From Bacillota bacterium (lineage in GTDB: Bacteria > Bacillota > Bacilli > Bacillales_A > Planococcaceae), in the NCBI GenBank assembly GCA_018816185.1, contig JAHIWI010000008.1, positions 120,530-184,529 on the forward strand: a DNA stretch of 64,000 nt, read 5' to 3'. The position numbers and the translations under genes are program-made. Position 1 is the first letter of the stretch, and the number at the start of each line of letters is the position of its first letter. Shown here in pieces: positions 34,918 through 43,590 of this stretch. The notes beneath the pieces are model-generated. The model did no database searches and was not told where the DNA came from. It was given only the letters and a program-made list of their open reading frames with translations.

Positions 34918-36794
34918 TGTTAAGTCGAGTAGCGGATTCACTCTATTGGATGTCCCGTAATATAGAACGAGCAGAATTGAATACTCGAGTTTTAGATGTC
35001 CAATTAACTCAAATGGTTGAAACATTTTCCGAAGATTCAATTGAAGGAAAGCAATGGGAAATTCTTTTTGAAATATGTTCAACAGAAAAAGAGTTTAGCG
35101 CATTTCAACAATCAGAAGCATCGGATGAAACGTATATTCGGTATTTAGCTTTTGACGAAAAGAATGCCAATTCCATATTAACTTGCGTACGGATTGCGAG
35201 AGAAAATGCACGCATCAGTCGAGATCATTTGCCAAACGAACTATTTGAAGTTTGGAATGACATTTATTTATATGGAGTAGAAGCAGAAAGGGAACCCTTT
35301 TCCATCCGGAATTTGAGAAGTTTCTTCCGTAAAGTAAAACTAGCTTCATTAACTGCACAAGGCATTGTGGAATCTAGTATGTCTCGTGGAGTAGCGTATC
35401 GAATGATAAAAATCGGCAAATGGTTAGAACGTGCTGAAAAAACGGCACGTATATTGAATGTGGTTTGCGAACATACCCGTGAGACCCAGTTGGCTTATAA
35501 AGGTGAAGACTATTACGCATGGCTGTCTGCTTTACGAATGGTTAATGGGTACGAAGCTTATCTTAAGGTAAATCAACCTAAAATGGACCCGAAAACCATT
35601 CTGACTTTTCTTATAGCGGATGGTTCATTCCCAAGATCAATTCGTTACAATATGGATCATGTACGGTCAGCAATCGATGCACTTGAAAACGCAAAAGTTG
35701 CCCCTTATTCTGAAAAACTATACAGTGCATTGAATGAATTACTGAACGACTTTGATGTGATGACAATCAAAGAAGTAAATTCGGATGGTATGTTATCGTT
35801 TTTAAATCAATTCCAAAATAAGTGTAATGAGATTGGACAAATTTTTTCAAAGACGTATTATTTAATTGAGCCAGAATCAGCACAAATTCAATTTCAGAAT
35901 GCAGAACAAGATTTACCACCGCTCGTTGAAAGGAAATCGTCTATGAAATACAAAATCGAACACACAAATATTTTCCAATATGATACGATGGTTGACCAAA
36001 GTATGAATTCAATACGCTTAAAACCGAGAACGGATGAGTGTCAACGATTGCTCTCTTATCGTGCTGAAATTACACCAGTTTCCTTAACGAAAGAACATAC
36101 CGATCTTTGGGGAAATAGTGTGGAGTCATTTTTCATTGCCAATCAGCATGATCATTTAGAAGTAAAAGCAACTTCAGTCGTAAGTATTCAAAAAAGTCCT
36201 TTTATTCACAGAATTGATTATTCACCCGAAATGAGAGAGATTTTCCATTCTAGTTTGTTTCATGAACATTATTTAGCATTTTTAAGCAACACAGCCTATA
36301 CATTTTTGACGGCAGAACAAATGAATAAGGTAGACTCAGAAATCGGTGAAATGCTCAACCCAGTTCAATACGCAATTAATGTCATGGGTTATTTGCATAA
36401 TCACTTTACGTACGATGGGTCTTCAACTGATGTCACGACAAAAGCTTCAGAGTCTTTTGATTTGAAAAAAGGTGTTTGTCAAGACATTACCCATGTCATG
36501 TTAGGCATTCTTCGATCAAGATCGATTCCAGCAAGATATGTTAGCGGCTATTTATATGTTGGAGAAAATTCAGCATTAATTGGTGATGCAGCAAGCCATG
36601 CTTGGGTAGAAGTTATGGTTCCAGGGATTGGTTGGGTCGGTTTAGATCCAACGAACAATGTAGAGGCATTAGAAAATCACATTCGTGTGGGAGTTGGACG
36701 CGACTATGTGGATGTAAGCCCTGTTCAAGGGATTTACCGTGGTGGAAATCATAACCTCGACGTAAAAGTTTCAGTTAGCTTAATCGATCAGTGA
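34917..36794 (+). CDS. Fusion protein: alpha-E domain (DUF403) + transglutaminase-like protease
   Basis: Two proteins that are usually separate are joined in one 625-aa frame. Residues 1 to about 310 are the all-helical alpha-E domain, opening LSRVADSLYWMSRNIERAE. After a linker, residues 343-625 are a bacterial transglutaminase/protease with an N-terminal beta domain (YKIEHTNIFQYD) and a papain-like triad C521 (KGVCQDITH), H561 (ASHAWVEV) and D577 (GLDPTNN). AAAGGAAAT lies just before Met343, so the transglutaminase part might also be made alone. ATG 34917 follows a GGGGGGAG ribosome site. The triad is complete, so hydrolase or transferase activity is likely; its substrate may be the ligase product. 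Confidence 0.9.
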   Translation: MLSRVADSLYWMSRNIERAELNTRVLDVQLTQMVETFSEDSIEGKQWEILFEICSTEKEFSAFQQSEASDETYIRYLAFDEKNANSILTCVRIARENARISRDHLPNELFEVWNDIYLYGVEAEREPFSIRNLRSFFRKVKLASLTAQGIVESSMSRGVAYRMIKIGKWLERAEKTARILNVVCEHTRETQLAYKGEDYYAWLSALRMVNGYEAYLKVNQPKMDPKTILTFLIADGSFPRSIRYNMDHVRSAIDALENAKVAPYSEKLYSALNELLNDFDVMTIKEVNSDGMLSFLNQFQNKCNEIGQIFSKTYYLIEPESAQIQFQNAEQDLPPLVERKSSMKYKIEHTNIFQYDTMVDQSMNSIRLKPRTDECQRLLSYRAEITPVSLTKEHTDLWGNSVESFFIANQHDHLEVKATSVVSIQKSPFIHRIDYSPEMREIFHSSLFHEHYLAFLSNTAYTFLTAEQMNKVDSEIGEMLNPVQYAINVMGYLHNHFTYDGSSTDVTTKASESFDLKKGVCQDITHVMLGILRSRSIPARYVSGYLYVGENSALIGDAASHAWVEVMVPGIGWVGLDPTNNVEALENHIRVGVGRDYVDVSPVQGIYRGGNHNLDVKVSVSLIDQ

Positions 36795-36800
36795 AATAAA

Positions 36801-36840
36801 TAAAGATGACGCCAGCACGAAATGGGCGTCATCTTTTATT
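36801..36840. terminator. Bidirectional terminator after the transglutaminase gene
   Basis: AAAGATGACGCC pairs with GGCGTCATCTTT and has A/T flanks on both sides. It serves the convergent TPR-GGDEF gene as well. Confidence 0.9.
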
Positions 36841-36858
36841 TTGAATTAATGTTAACGA

Positions 36859-38496
36859 TTATAAAACGCGAAGTTCAACACGGTTGCGTCCGTTGTTTTT
36901 TGCTTGATACAACTCATCATCAGCCATAACGTACATGTCTAAAATACGGTTTAGTTGAGATCGCTTGCAGTGAATGGCACCAATACTGATAGTGACTGGA
37001 AGCGTCTCGCCGTTATACTGATACGTCAGGTTTAATGCGCCAACGGCTTTTCTGATTGATTCAGCACAAAGCTTCAATTCTTCCGCGTCAATACCGTTCG
37101 TAAAGCAAACAAATTCCTCGCCACCATAACGGCCAAGAATGCCTTTTTGATTCCCAAAGGTCTTTTCCATGCATTTTGCCACTTGTTTCAAGCATTCGTC
37201 GCCTTGTACATGTCCGTGATAGTCGTTATATCGCTTAAAATGATCAATATCTAACATCATTAGGGCAATGTTTTGTTCGTCAGAGGATTCCTCCCAAACC
37301 TTTTGCAGGTATCTGGTTACACCTCTTCGATTCGCGACTTTTGTTAATTCATCGTAAAATACTTCATCGCTTAAATCGAGATTGAGTTTCTCTAATTCAG
37401 CTAACTGTTTTTTGTGTAGAACGATTTCCGTCTCTAATTGTTCGTTCATTTTAGAAACATTTTCTACTTCTTTTCCCGTAAAGACCTTGTTTAATTCAAT
37501 CTTAATTATTTCAAGTTTTTGCGAAATTACCTGAGTTTCGACTGCTTGTTCCGCAACGTGATACCGTTTGTAATAATCTAATGCAAGTTCGAATTTTCCT
37601 TTTCCTTCGTAGTATTCAGTGAGGATTTTATAAATGGAACTCAGTTTTTTTCGTGCTTGAATTTGTTCAGCATGTATAGCAGCTTGGTTTAAATATTCTA
37701 AAAAACTACTTTCATTTGATGCTTTTTCCATTTCAGCTTTGTTGATCAATACCTCAATGGAATAGAATTTATTCCCGATATGTTCTAAGCGCTTTAAAGC
37801 ACTATCGTAAAAACGTTTAGCCAAAATATACTCTTTTTTTATAAAGTGAATTTTGCCGATTTTATTTTCAACTTCAGCTAAAGAGGGAACATCATCGAGA
37901 TTGATTAACATATCGTAACTCTTTTTGTAGTAGCTATAACTTGTATCATAATTTCCGTTCTTTAAATGAATTTCACCGATGTTTTCTAAGATAACAGCCA
38001 AGTTCATCTCGAATTGATAGTCTTCTGAAATTCTTAGTGCCTTTTCAAAAGCAATCAGCGCTTGTACTTCATCTCCGACCTCTCGATAAACTTCTCCTAA
38101 GTTGTTATACACACGGCTCATAATTAAGTACTCATCTAAACCTTTTAGGTGGAATAAAGAATTTAAAAAGTACTCTAACGCTTGCTCATATTGTGCGTAG
38201 TAAAAATAGACGACGCCTATTAAATTTAAGGCTTCAGCAACTCCGCTATTATTCCCAAGTTGTTCATATAATTTAAACGAATCGTAAGCATGGTCATAAC
38301 ACCGTTTCAATTCTGTCATCGAACGACATGCTAAACCCATTGCAAATAACGCGGCAGCTTCTTCCGTTTGTAAAGAGTTCTCTCGAGCAACTTGTCGAGC
38401 TTGATGAGCCATTTCAAAAGATTGAGATGGATTTTGAAATGCAATTTTCCTAGCTGCATTGATTGACTCCATTAGTTGTTCAGAAACTAAATTCAT
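36859..38496 (-). CDS. TPR-repeat diguanylate cyclase (GGDEF)
   Basis: This is a 545-aa cytoplasmic protein. Residues about 20-340 form six or seven tetratricopeptide repeats (e.g. GVVYFYYAQYEQALEYFLNSL, NNLGEVYREVGDEVQALIAFEKAL), a protein-binding scaffold. A coiled coil (about 345-385) joins it to a GGDEF domain with DIDHFKRYNDYHGH and the catalytic GGEEF. The four residues in the I-site position are NQKG, not RxxD, so product inhibition is probably absent. It starts at ATG 38496 (the ATG two codons earlier abuts the GAGGGGGG ribosome site). It is unlike the PAS-GGDEF at 1.8 kb in input and in feedback. Confidence 0.92.
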   Translation of the reverse strand: MNLVSEQLMESINAARKIAFQNPSQSFEMAHQARQVARENSLQTEEAAALFAMGLACRSMTELKRCYDHAYDSFKLYEQLGNNSGVAEALNLIGVVYFYYAQYEQALEYFLNSLFHLKGLDEYLIMSRVYNNLGEVYREVGDEVQALIAFEKALRISEDYQFEMNLAVILENIGEIHLKNGNYDTSYSYYKKSYDMLINLDDVPSLAEVENKIGKIHFIKKEYILAKRFYDSALKRLEHIGNKFYSIEVLINKAEMEKASNESSFLEYLNQAAIHAEQIQARKKLSSIYKILTEYYEGKGKFELALDYYKRYHVAEQAVETQVISQKLEIIKIELNKVFTGKEVENVSKMNEQLETEIVLHKKQLAELEKLNLDLSDEVFYDELTKVANRRGVTRYLQKVWEESSDEQNIALMMLDIDHFKRYNDYHGHVQGDECLKQVAKCMEKTFGNQKGILGRYGGEEFVCFTNGIDAEELKLCAESIRKAVGALNLTYQYNGETLPVTISIGAIHCKRSQLNRILDMYVMADDELYQAKNNGRNRVELRVL

Positions 38497-38589
38497 ATCC
38501 ATCCCCCCTCGACAAAATTCTATCTACATTATTTCGACATTTTACGTCATTTCACCTTCTTCATATAGATAAAAAGATTGAGGTTTTTC

Positions 38590-38683
38590 CTGCTTGTGCA
38601 GGTTCTAAAGTCTCTCAGGGATTAGAGAACGCTGTAGCTATAATAAGACCTAGCAAGCACCATTTAACGGTGGAAGCTAGGTC
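38590..38683. other. Structured intergenic region, unknown class
   Basis: Three hairpins sit in a row: CCTGC/GCAGG near 38590, TCTC/GAGA near 38614-38628, and the strong GACCTAGC (38647-38654) with GCTAGGTC (38676-38683), with an inner CACC/GGTG. It lies upstream of the TPR-GGDEF gene on its transcribed side (minus). I compared it by eye with the common riboswitch classes and T-box leaders and recognised none. Confidence 0.4.
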
Positions 38684-38708
38684 AGAGAATGAAGACTAAT
38701 AAAATGTT

Positions 38709-38862
38709 GATTTCCATTTCAGCGGACGCTTTCCGCGGAGGCCGACAGGATGTTGGTTTCAAAGACGTTGCCACACGACGTGGCGTTCTTAGTCTTTGTT
38801 CTTCTAATCCGCTGGCGTCGCCTAGCGAAAGAAATAGCCGACCACTTTCATTTCAATCAGTT
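38709..38862. repeat. Dispersed palindromic element, copy D
   Basis: This is GC-richer than its surroundings. It has GCGGACGCTTTCCGCGGAGGCC at one end and CGAAAGAAATAGCCGACCAC at the other, and an inner cruciform CAAAGAC/GTCTTTG enclosing GCCAC/GTGGC (38760-38799). It shares both ends with copy C. Short frames through it are not coding. Confidence 0.7.
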
Positions 38863-38913
38863 AATTATGAAGTTATCTAAACTATTATTCTTTTACCTAC
38901 ATTCTTTGTCTCT

Positions 38914-39732
38914 CTAAGTTTTTGAAACAATGGCGAAACTGCCTTGACCGCCATGAATGGCGATAATGGGGCTTAATTCTCCAACCTTTACAACTTGGTT
39001 TGGATATCGAGTAATGATCATTTGTTGAATTATGATTGCGGTTTCTTCATCTCCACAATGAAGAACCCAAGCTTCAGAATCAGAAGGAACAAAATCATCA
39101 ATCATTTGGACAAATGATTTTTTTCGAGTTCTTATTTTATGAACGACTTCGATCGAACCATCTTTAAATTGTAATATGGGATGTATTTTTAGGATATTGC
39201 CTATTAAAAATCCTACCTTGCTGATTCGTCCACCTTTTAAAAGTTGTTGTAAATCTGCAACAAAAATTCGATTGTTGTAAGTATAATCATCGCTGTTTAA
39301 GGTATCTGCTATTTCTTTAGGCTCGACTCCTTTTGATGCCAGTATTCGACCCTGATCGATTAAGTCATATAAGGGCCAAGAAATAATTTTAGAATCTACA
39401 AGATGAACTGGAATCTTCGCGTTTTGCGCAACGGATGCAACAGTTGCAAAAGTTCCACTGATTTTATTGGAAATTAGAACTGCAATGATAACGTCATATG
39501 AGGCTTCTAATTTTTGAAACAGGTTTTCAATATCGAAAACTGTCGGTTGAGACGTTTTTGGAGAAGTGTCCGAGTTATTCAATAACTGATAAAAATCCGA
39601 TGGCGTTAAGTCGATGCCGTCTTTATAGGATTTATTTTCGTGGTTAATTTGTAAAGGTAAAACGTGGATATGTTCTGTATTTGCATTTAGGGGAATTAAG
39701 GCAGAGCTGTCAGTAACCCAAGCAATTTTCAT
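38914..39732 (-). CDS. DegV family fatty-acid-binding protein
   Basis: This is a 272-aa DegV (EDD-fold) protein. The N-terminal KIAWVTDSSALIP carries the Asp-Ser-Ser/Thr lipid head-group site, followed by HVLPLQINHENKSYKDGIDL and the TSQPTV motif near residue 67. DegV/FakB proteins present fatty acids to a FakA kinase; no FakA gene is nearby and the homology is general. ATG 39732 with GGAGG seven bases upstream is preferred to the upstream in-frame ATG. It is a single-gene unit, divergent from the DUF1295-like gene. Confidence 0.9.
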   Translation of the reverse strand: MKIAWVTDSSALIPLNANTEHIHVLPLQINHENKSYKDGIDLTPSDFYQLLNNSDTSPKTSQPTVFDIENLFQKLEASYDVIIAVLISNKISGTFATVASVAQNAKIPVHLVDSKIISWPLYDLIDQGRILASKGVEPKEIADTLNSDDYTYNNRIFVADLQQLLKGGRISKVGFLIGNILKIHPILQFKDGSIEVVHKIRTRKKSFVQMIDDFVPSDSEAWVLHCGDEETAIIIQQMIITRYPNQVVKVGELSPIIAIHGGQGSFAIVSKT

Positions 39733-39833
39733 TTTATTTCCTCCATTCGCACATCCGTTCATGCGTTCTCAAGTTAGCGAAAGTATAATAGATTCATTCA
39801 GAAAAATAAAAAAGGAATGTGCAGGTGAGTCGA

Positions 39834-40601
39834 ATGTTGGTGATAATTGCTGCAATATGTATGTTTTTGTTTATGAGCACTATTTGGTTAATTGCTGTAA
39901 AGCTCGATAATTACTCGATTGTTGATATTATTTGGGGAATAACGTTTATTATTACAACGACAGTCGTACTAGTATATACAGGACTTTATAATGTGGTGTC
40001 GTTAACAATAGCCGCATTGGTAATAATATGGGGACTACGATTATCTATTTACTTGTTTTCGAGGAATGCTGGAAAACCAGAAGATTATCGCTACCAGGAC
40101 ATGCGTAAAAAGTGGGGGAATAAAGTAAAACAAACAGCATTTGTTCGGGTGTTTATGCTTCAAGGTACCGTTTCTCTATTATTCTCATTAGGAATCTTCT
40201 TAGGTATTAGTCAAAGTGATACCATCTTAGCAATGTGGCCTGTGTATCTAGGTGTCATTGTGTGGGTTGTTGGGTTCTTATTTGAATCGATTGGGGACGC
40301 ACAACTACGTGCCTTTATTCAGAAGCCCGAAAATAAAGGAAAAGTGATCACAACTGGACTTTGGAAATATACGAGACACCCGAACTACTTTGGTGAAGCC
40401 ACTCAATGGTTTGGGATTAGCATCATTGCTTGTGCAGTGCCATTCGGTTGGATTTCGTTTATCAGTCCACTACTGTTGACTTTCTTCCTATTAAAAATAT
40501 CGGGAGTGCCATTGCTCGAAAAGAAAAATGCGAAAAAACCAGGGTATGCAGAGTACGCTGCTAAAACAAGCGTTTTTGTGCCAATGCCACCAACGAATTA
40601 A
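39834..40601 (+). CDS. DUF1295 / steroid 5-alpha-reductase-like membrane protein
   Basis: This is a roughly 255-aa membrane protein with six or seven helices. The C-terminal third carries the isoprenylcysteine methyltransferase/5-alpha reductase-like pattern TTGLWKYTRHPNYFGEATQWFG, which in relatives binds the cofactor (NADPH or SAM). The substrate is unknown; a lipid is likely. The start is uncertain: ATG 39834 follows AGGTGA by five bases, while GTG 39825 is placed eight bases after AAAGGA. A strong terminator follows. Confidence 0.82.
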   Translation: MLVIIAAICMFLFMSTIWLIAVKLDNYSIVDIIWGITFIITTTVVLVYTGLYNVVSLTIAALVIIWGLRLSIYLFSRNAGKPEDYRYQDMRKKWGNKVKQTAFVRVFMLQGTVSLLFSLGIFLGISQSDTILAMWPVYLGVIVWVVGFLFESIGDAQLRAFIQKPENKGKVITTGLWKYTRHPNYFGEATQWFGISIIACAVPFGWISFISPLLLTFFLLKISGVPLLEKKNAKKPGYAEYAAKTSVFVPMPPTN

Positions 40602-40602
40602 T

Positions 40603-40652
40603 AAAATAAGCCAAGTCCTAGTGAATTAACACATGGACTTGGCTTATTTTAT
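40603..40652. terminator. Bidirectional terminator after the DUF1295 gene
   Basis: AAAATAAGCCAAGTCC pairs with GGACTTGGCTTATTTT, one of the longest stems in the window. Confidence 0.92.
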
Positions 40653-40721
40653 ACGTATAAGAAATGTAGTTTAACACCTAAATAGCTAACACCATTTTGG
40701 AAGCAACATGTATTTTTCTAA

Positions 40722-40856
40722 TTAGATTTCATTTTCTATTTCGTCATCGACATCATCAGTGAATTCATTTTCCAGATCGACTTCGGTATAATCTTCTACG
40801 CCTAGTGAAGTTGTGACTTTTTCAATTACTTCTTTTCTTGTCATATCTTTTGACAA
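40722..40856 (-). CDS. Small acidic protein, 44 aa
   Basis: The start is TTG 40856, because AAGGAGGAA is placed seven or eight bases upstream; the longer upstream frame has no ribosome site. The product opens SKDMTRKEVIEKVTTSLG and has a strongly acidic tail (VDLENEFTDDVDDEIENEI). It is soluble and of no recognised family. It is divergent from ytxJ. Confidence 0.55.
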   Translation of the reverse strand: MSKDMTRKEVIEKVTTSLGVEDYTEVDLENEFTDDVDDEIENEI

Positions 40857-41005
40857 TGCTGTTTCCTCCTTCTTTCTTGTGTATTTGTTTTCCTCCTTTA
40901 TAGCCGAAAAACCGTGCTTATAAACCAAATAAAAAGGCAAGATACGTGCGTATTCGTGCGTTCATTGAGATAATGGTTGAAATAATGAGGAAAGGGTGTT
41001 TTAAG

Positions 41006-41341
41006 ATGTCGACATATACAGAAATTTCTACTTTGCCTGAATGGGAAAATGTATTAAAGAAATCTAAAGATCAACCCGTATTAATCTTCAAACACAGTAC
41101 GACTTGTCCAGTAAGTGCAGCTGCTTATCGAGAGTTTACGTCTTTTAAATCTGACGTTGAAACGTACCTCGTAAAAGTTATTGAAAGCAGACCCGTATCG
41201 AATGAAATCGAAAGCAATTTAGGTGTTCAACATAAATCACCACAAATCTTCTTAATTTCAGATGAAAAGCCCGTTTGGCACGAATCTCATTGGAATATAA
41301 CTGAGACCAAAATCGGACAAGCGATAGAAAATTATCAATAA
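41006..41341 (+). CDS. ytxJ: Bacillithiol-system redox protein YtxJ
   Basis: This is a 111-aa thioredoxin-fold protein (DUF2847) proposed to act as a monothiol bacilliredoxin in bacillithiol-using Firmicutes. The single active-site cysteine is in HSTTCPVSAAAYREF near residue 33; the cis-Pro loop reads HKSPQIFLI near 80. I place the start at ATG 41006, seven bases after AAAGGGTG; the longer frame upstream is not conserved-looking. It is a single-gene unit with its own terminator. Confidence 0.9.
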   Translation: MSTYTEISTLPEWENVLKKSKDQPVLIFKHSTTCPVSAAAYREFTSFKSDVETYLVKVIESRPVSNEIESNLGVQHKSPQIFLISDEKPVWHESHWNITETKIGQAIENYQ

Positions 41342-41349
41342 AAATAGTG

Positions 41350-41392
41350 CAACAAAGCCCACTCTTTTCTAAAAATGAGTGGGTTTTGTTTA
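41350..41392 (+). terminator. Terminator of ytxJ
   Basis: AACAAAgCCCACTC pairs with GAGTGGGtTTTGTT. Confidence 0.85.
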
Positions 41393-41497
41393 TTTTTTTA
41401 GGAAATTATTGAATATTCGTGTTTATTGCTACGTTTTATAGTAGAATCCATTTAGAAGCTTGATAGACTTAGACATTAAAATGAGGACGTGTGAACG

Positions 41498-42313
41498 ATG
41501 GAAGCAATTAACCGTGTAGGTACGTATTTAATAAAGCATGCTGAAGAAATTTCTAGAGAAATGGTTGAGGAAAGTTTGGCGACTCTCGAAATTGAATTTA
41601 CTGAAGATTTAATTCAGCTTTCAGTTAAATCGAATGCAGAATTTCTTATTTTATTAGCAGAATCATTTAAGGAAAGTGATGAAGTTGCTGCAGAAGAATT
41701 AATTGAGTGGAGTAAACAATATGGCGAGGAACAAGCTAAATTGTTGTCACAACTTTCCGCGCTAATTAAACCATATGCTGAAAATCGCTTGAAGTTTTTA
41801 AAGAGAATCACTCAGATTTCAATCGAACACGAATTATCGACTGAAGATGTTGTAACCATCAACAACCGTGTTAGTTACTTAATGGACGTCAGTATGATTG
41901 AAACGATTTTTGCTTATGAAGCATACCGAGATGGTTTAATGTACGACCGACAAAAAGAAATTAATGAACTTTCTGCACCAATTGTGCCAGTTCAACAAGG
42001 GATCGCTGTTTTACCACTTATCGGTATTATCGATCAACAACGTGTTCAGCATTTATTGAATAATGTAATACCGACCATTCCAACTCTTGAAGTGGAACAT
42101 TTGATCATTGATTTTTCAGGAATATTGACGATTGATCAAGAAGTTGCCCATCACGTCTTTACAATTCACAACGTATTGCAACTTTTAGGCATACACGTAC
42201 TATTTACAGGAATTCGTCCCAACCTATCGATGGCAGTTGTTCAAGCAGGAATAGATTTTTCTTCATTCCATACTTTTGCGAGCGTACGACAAGCTATTGA
42301 AAGTGTTAGATAG
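41498..42313 (+). CDS. RsbR-like stressosome protein (STAS)
   Basis: This is a 271-aa RsbT co-antagonist paralog. It has an N-terminal helical globin-like sensor domain (1 to about 145), a linker helix, and a C-terminal STAS domain from about 165 (VLPLIGIIDQQRVQ, then LIIDFSGILTIDQEVAHHVF). These proteins build the stressosome that controls sigma-B. The two positions where RsbRA-type proteins carry kinase-target threonines (D-T-x-R and V-D-T-x-V) read D-Q-Q-R and I-D-Q-E-V here. So this paralog probably cannot be phosphorylated by RsbT in the usual way. No rsbS/rsbT is adjacent. Confidence 0.87.
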   Translation: MEAINRVGTYLIKHAEEISREMVEESLATLEIEFTEDLIQLSVKSNAEFLILLAESFKESDEVAAEELIEWSKQYGEEQAKLLSQLSALIKPYAENRLKFLKRITQISIEHELSTEDVVTINNRVSYLMDVSMIETIFAYEAYRDGLMYDRQKEINELSAPIVPVQQGIAVLPLIGIIDQQRVQHLLNNVIPTIPTLEVEHLIIDFSGILTIDQEVAHHVFTIHNVLQLLGIHVLFTGIRPNLSMAVVQAGIDFSSFHTFASVRQAIESVR

Positions 42314-42415
42314 GTCAATTCTATCCGGTATTCAATGACTCGCTAAGTGAAATTAGATTTTATGCCGTAAATATGATAATATAACAGTCTAGATATAGCG
42401 AGGACGTGACTGAAT

Positions 42416-42793
42416 ATGATTAAGATCGAATTGCCAAAACCAGATTTAGTAATTAGACAACGTACACAAGTAGTGAAAGAAAATGAAGTAGAAATCCCAT
42501 CAGTTTATGGATTTATTGATTTTCATCAAATTCCACGCGACAAAGGTGGACTCATTATGTTCTTCAACAGAGAAAATGAGTTGCTATTTGTAGGAAAAGC
42601 ACGTAAGTTAAGACAACGTGTGAAAAAACATTTCGAAGACAATGTTTCTCCGATTAAAAATCATCGTGAGGAAGTAGTGAAAATCGAAATCTTTTTCGTG
42701 GATGACGCACTAGATCGTGAAATTTATGAAACGTATGCCATTAACAAATTGGTAGCGAAATATAATGTAGACAAAAAATTTGTTCATCAATGA
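42416..42793 (+). CDS. GIY-YIG-like protein (YurQ-type, UvrC N-domain homolog)
   Basis: This is a 125-aa protein made of a single GIY-YIG-like domain with a short N-terminal extension. The region GGLIMFFNRENELLFVGKARKLRQRVKKHF aligns with the UvrC nuclease motif (GVYxM...xYVGKAxxLRxRV). The catalytic Arg and a later Glu (LDREIYETYAINKL) are present, but the first tyrosine of GIY is replaced, so activity is uncertain. Bacillus YurQ proteins are similar and uncharacterised. A possible repair role is inference. It is a single-gene unit ending at a hairpin. Confidence 0.78.
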   Translation: MIKIELPKPDLVIRQRTQVVKENEVEIPSVYGFIDFHQIPRDKGGLIMFFNRENELLFVGKARKLRQRVKKHFEDNVSPIKNHREEVVKIEIFFVDDALDREIYETYAINKLVAKYNVDKKFVHQ

Positions 42794-42795
42794 TG

Positions 42796-42828
42796 AAAAG
42801 CTGACTTAACGGTCGGCTTTTCTTTTTG
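42796..42828 (+). terminator. Terminator of the YurQ-like gene
   Basis: AAAAGCtGAC pairs with GTCgGCTTTT, then TCTTTTT. Confidence 0.8.
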
Positions 42829-42934
42829 AATAGTATTGATTGAAAATTTAAAAAATAGAGGGATTGCGCTTGCCCTTATCGAATAAACATAGGGTAAGAC
42901 AAAGTAAAATGCTGATGAAAGAGGAGGAACTCTA

Positions 42935-43381
42935 ATGACATTTAAAGTTCAACGTATAGAAGATTTGAAGAAAGTCGATGTATCACAGTTGGTAGCGGAA
43001 AGTGAAGAAGAGGGTTACCGGTTCTTAACTCGGTTAGTAAATGATTACGAAGATGGAACGAATACGTTCAGTAAAGAAGGTGAAGCTCTTTATGGCGTAT
43101 GGGAAGGCCCAGATAAATTAGTAGCTATTGGTGGTATTAGTCAAAATCCTTATGAAAATAAAGATACAGCCCGCTTAAAAAGGTTCTATACGTTGCAAAG
43201 TGTTAGACGACAAGGGGTAGGTTCACAGTTGCTTTCTGAATTAAAAAATCATGCAAGTGAAAGCTTTAAAGAAATCACCTGTAAGACAGAGTCGGCAAAA
43301 GCAGATGCCTTTTATAGAGCGAATGGATTCGAAGAAACACATGATGCACCACATATTACGCATGTCATGAAGTTAGGATAG
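42935..43381 (+). CDS. GNAT family N-acetyltransferase
   Basis: This is a 148-aa single-domain acetyltransferase. The acetyl-CoA loop is SVRRQGVGSQLLSEL near residue 92, preceded by the beta-strand RLKRFYTLQ; the C-terminal FYRANGFEETHDAPHITHVMKL is typical. The substrate is unknown. An AGAGGAGGA ribosome site precedes ATG 42935. It is monocistronic, with a weak hairpin (GAGGAGA...TCTCCTC) just after the stop and a stronger terminator at 43.5 kb. Confidence 0.85.
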   Translation: MTFKVQRIEDLKKVDVSQLVAESEEEGYRFLTRLVNDYEDGTNTFSKEGEALYGVWEGPDKLVAIGGISQNPYENKDTARLKRFYTLQSVRRQGVGSQLLSELKNHASESFKEITCKTESAKADAFYRANGFEETHDAPHITHVMKLG

Positions 43382-43495
43382 AAGTTATTGAAAGAGGAGA
43401 GGACAACCGAGTTAGACATTGGTTCTCCTCTTTTCTATGAATTAATATAGGTTGAGTTTATCCAACTTATCTTCGAGTGCAACAAAATAATACTG

Positions 43496-43550
43496 AAGAG
43501 GCTGTCCAAAAAATCCGTGAAAATGGATTTTCTGACAGCCTCTTTCTTTT
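43496..43550 (+). terminator. Terminator-like hairpin, GAGGCTGTC type
   Basis: GAGGCTGTC pairs with GACAGCCTC, and the inner AAATCC with GGATTT; TTTCTTTT follows. The GAGGCTGTCC pattern is common after genes in this bacterial group. Confidence 0.75.
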
Positions 43551-43590
43551 GAATGGCTATATCGGATACGAACAATAGGAGCTTTATTAT

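Noticed and set aside
38463..38880. Two plus-strand ORFs of 78 and 63 aa
   Set aside because: They cross the structured region and element D, have no ribosome sites, and show no protein-like composition.
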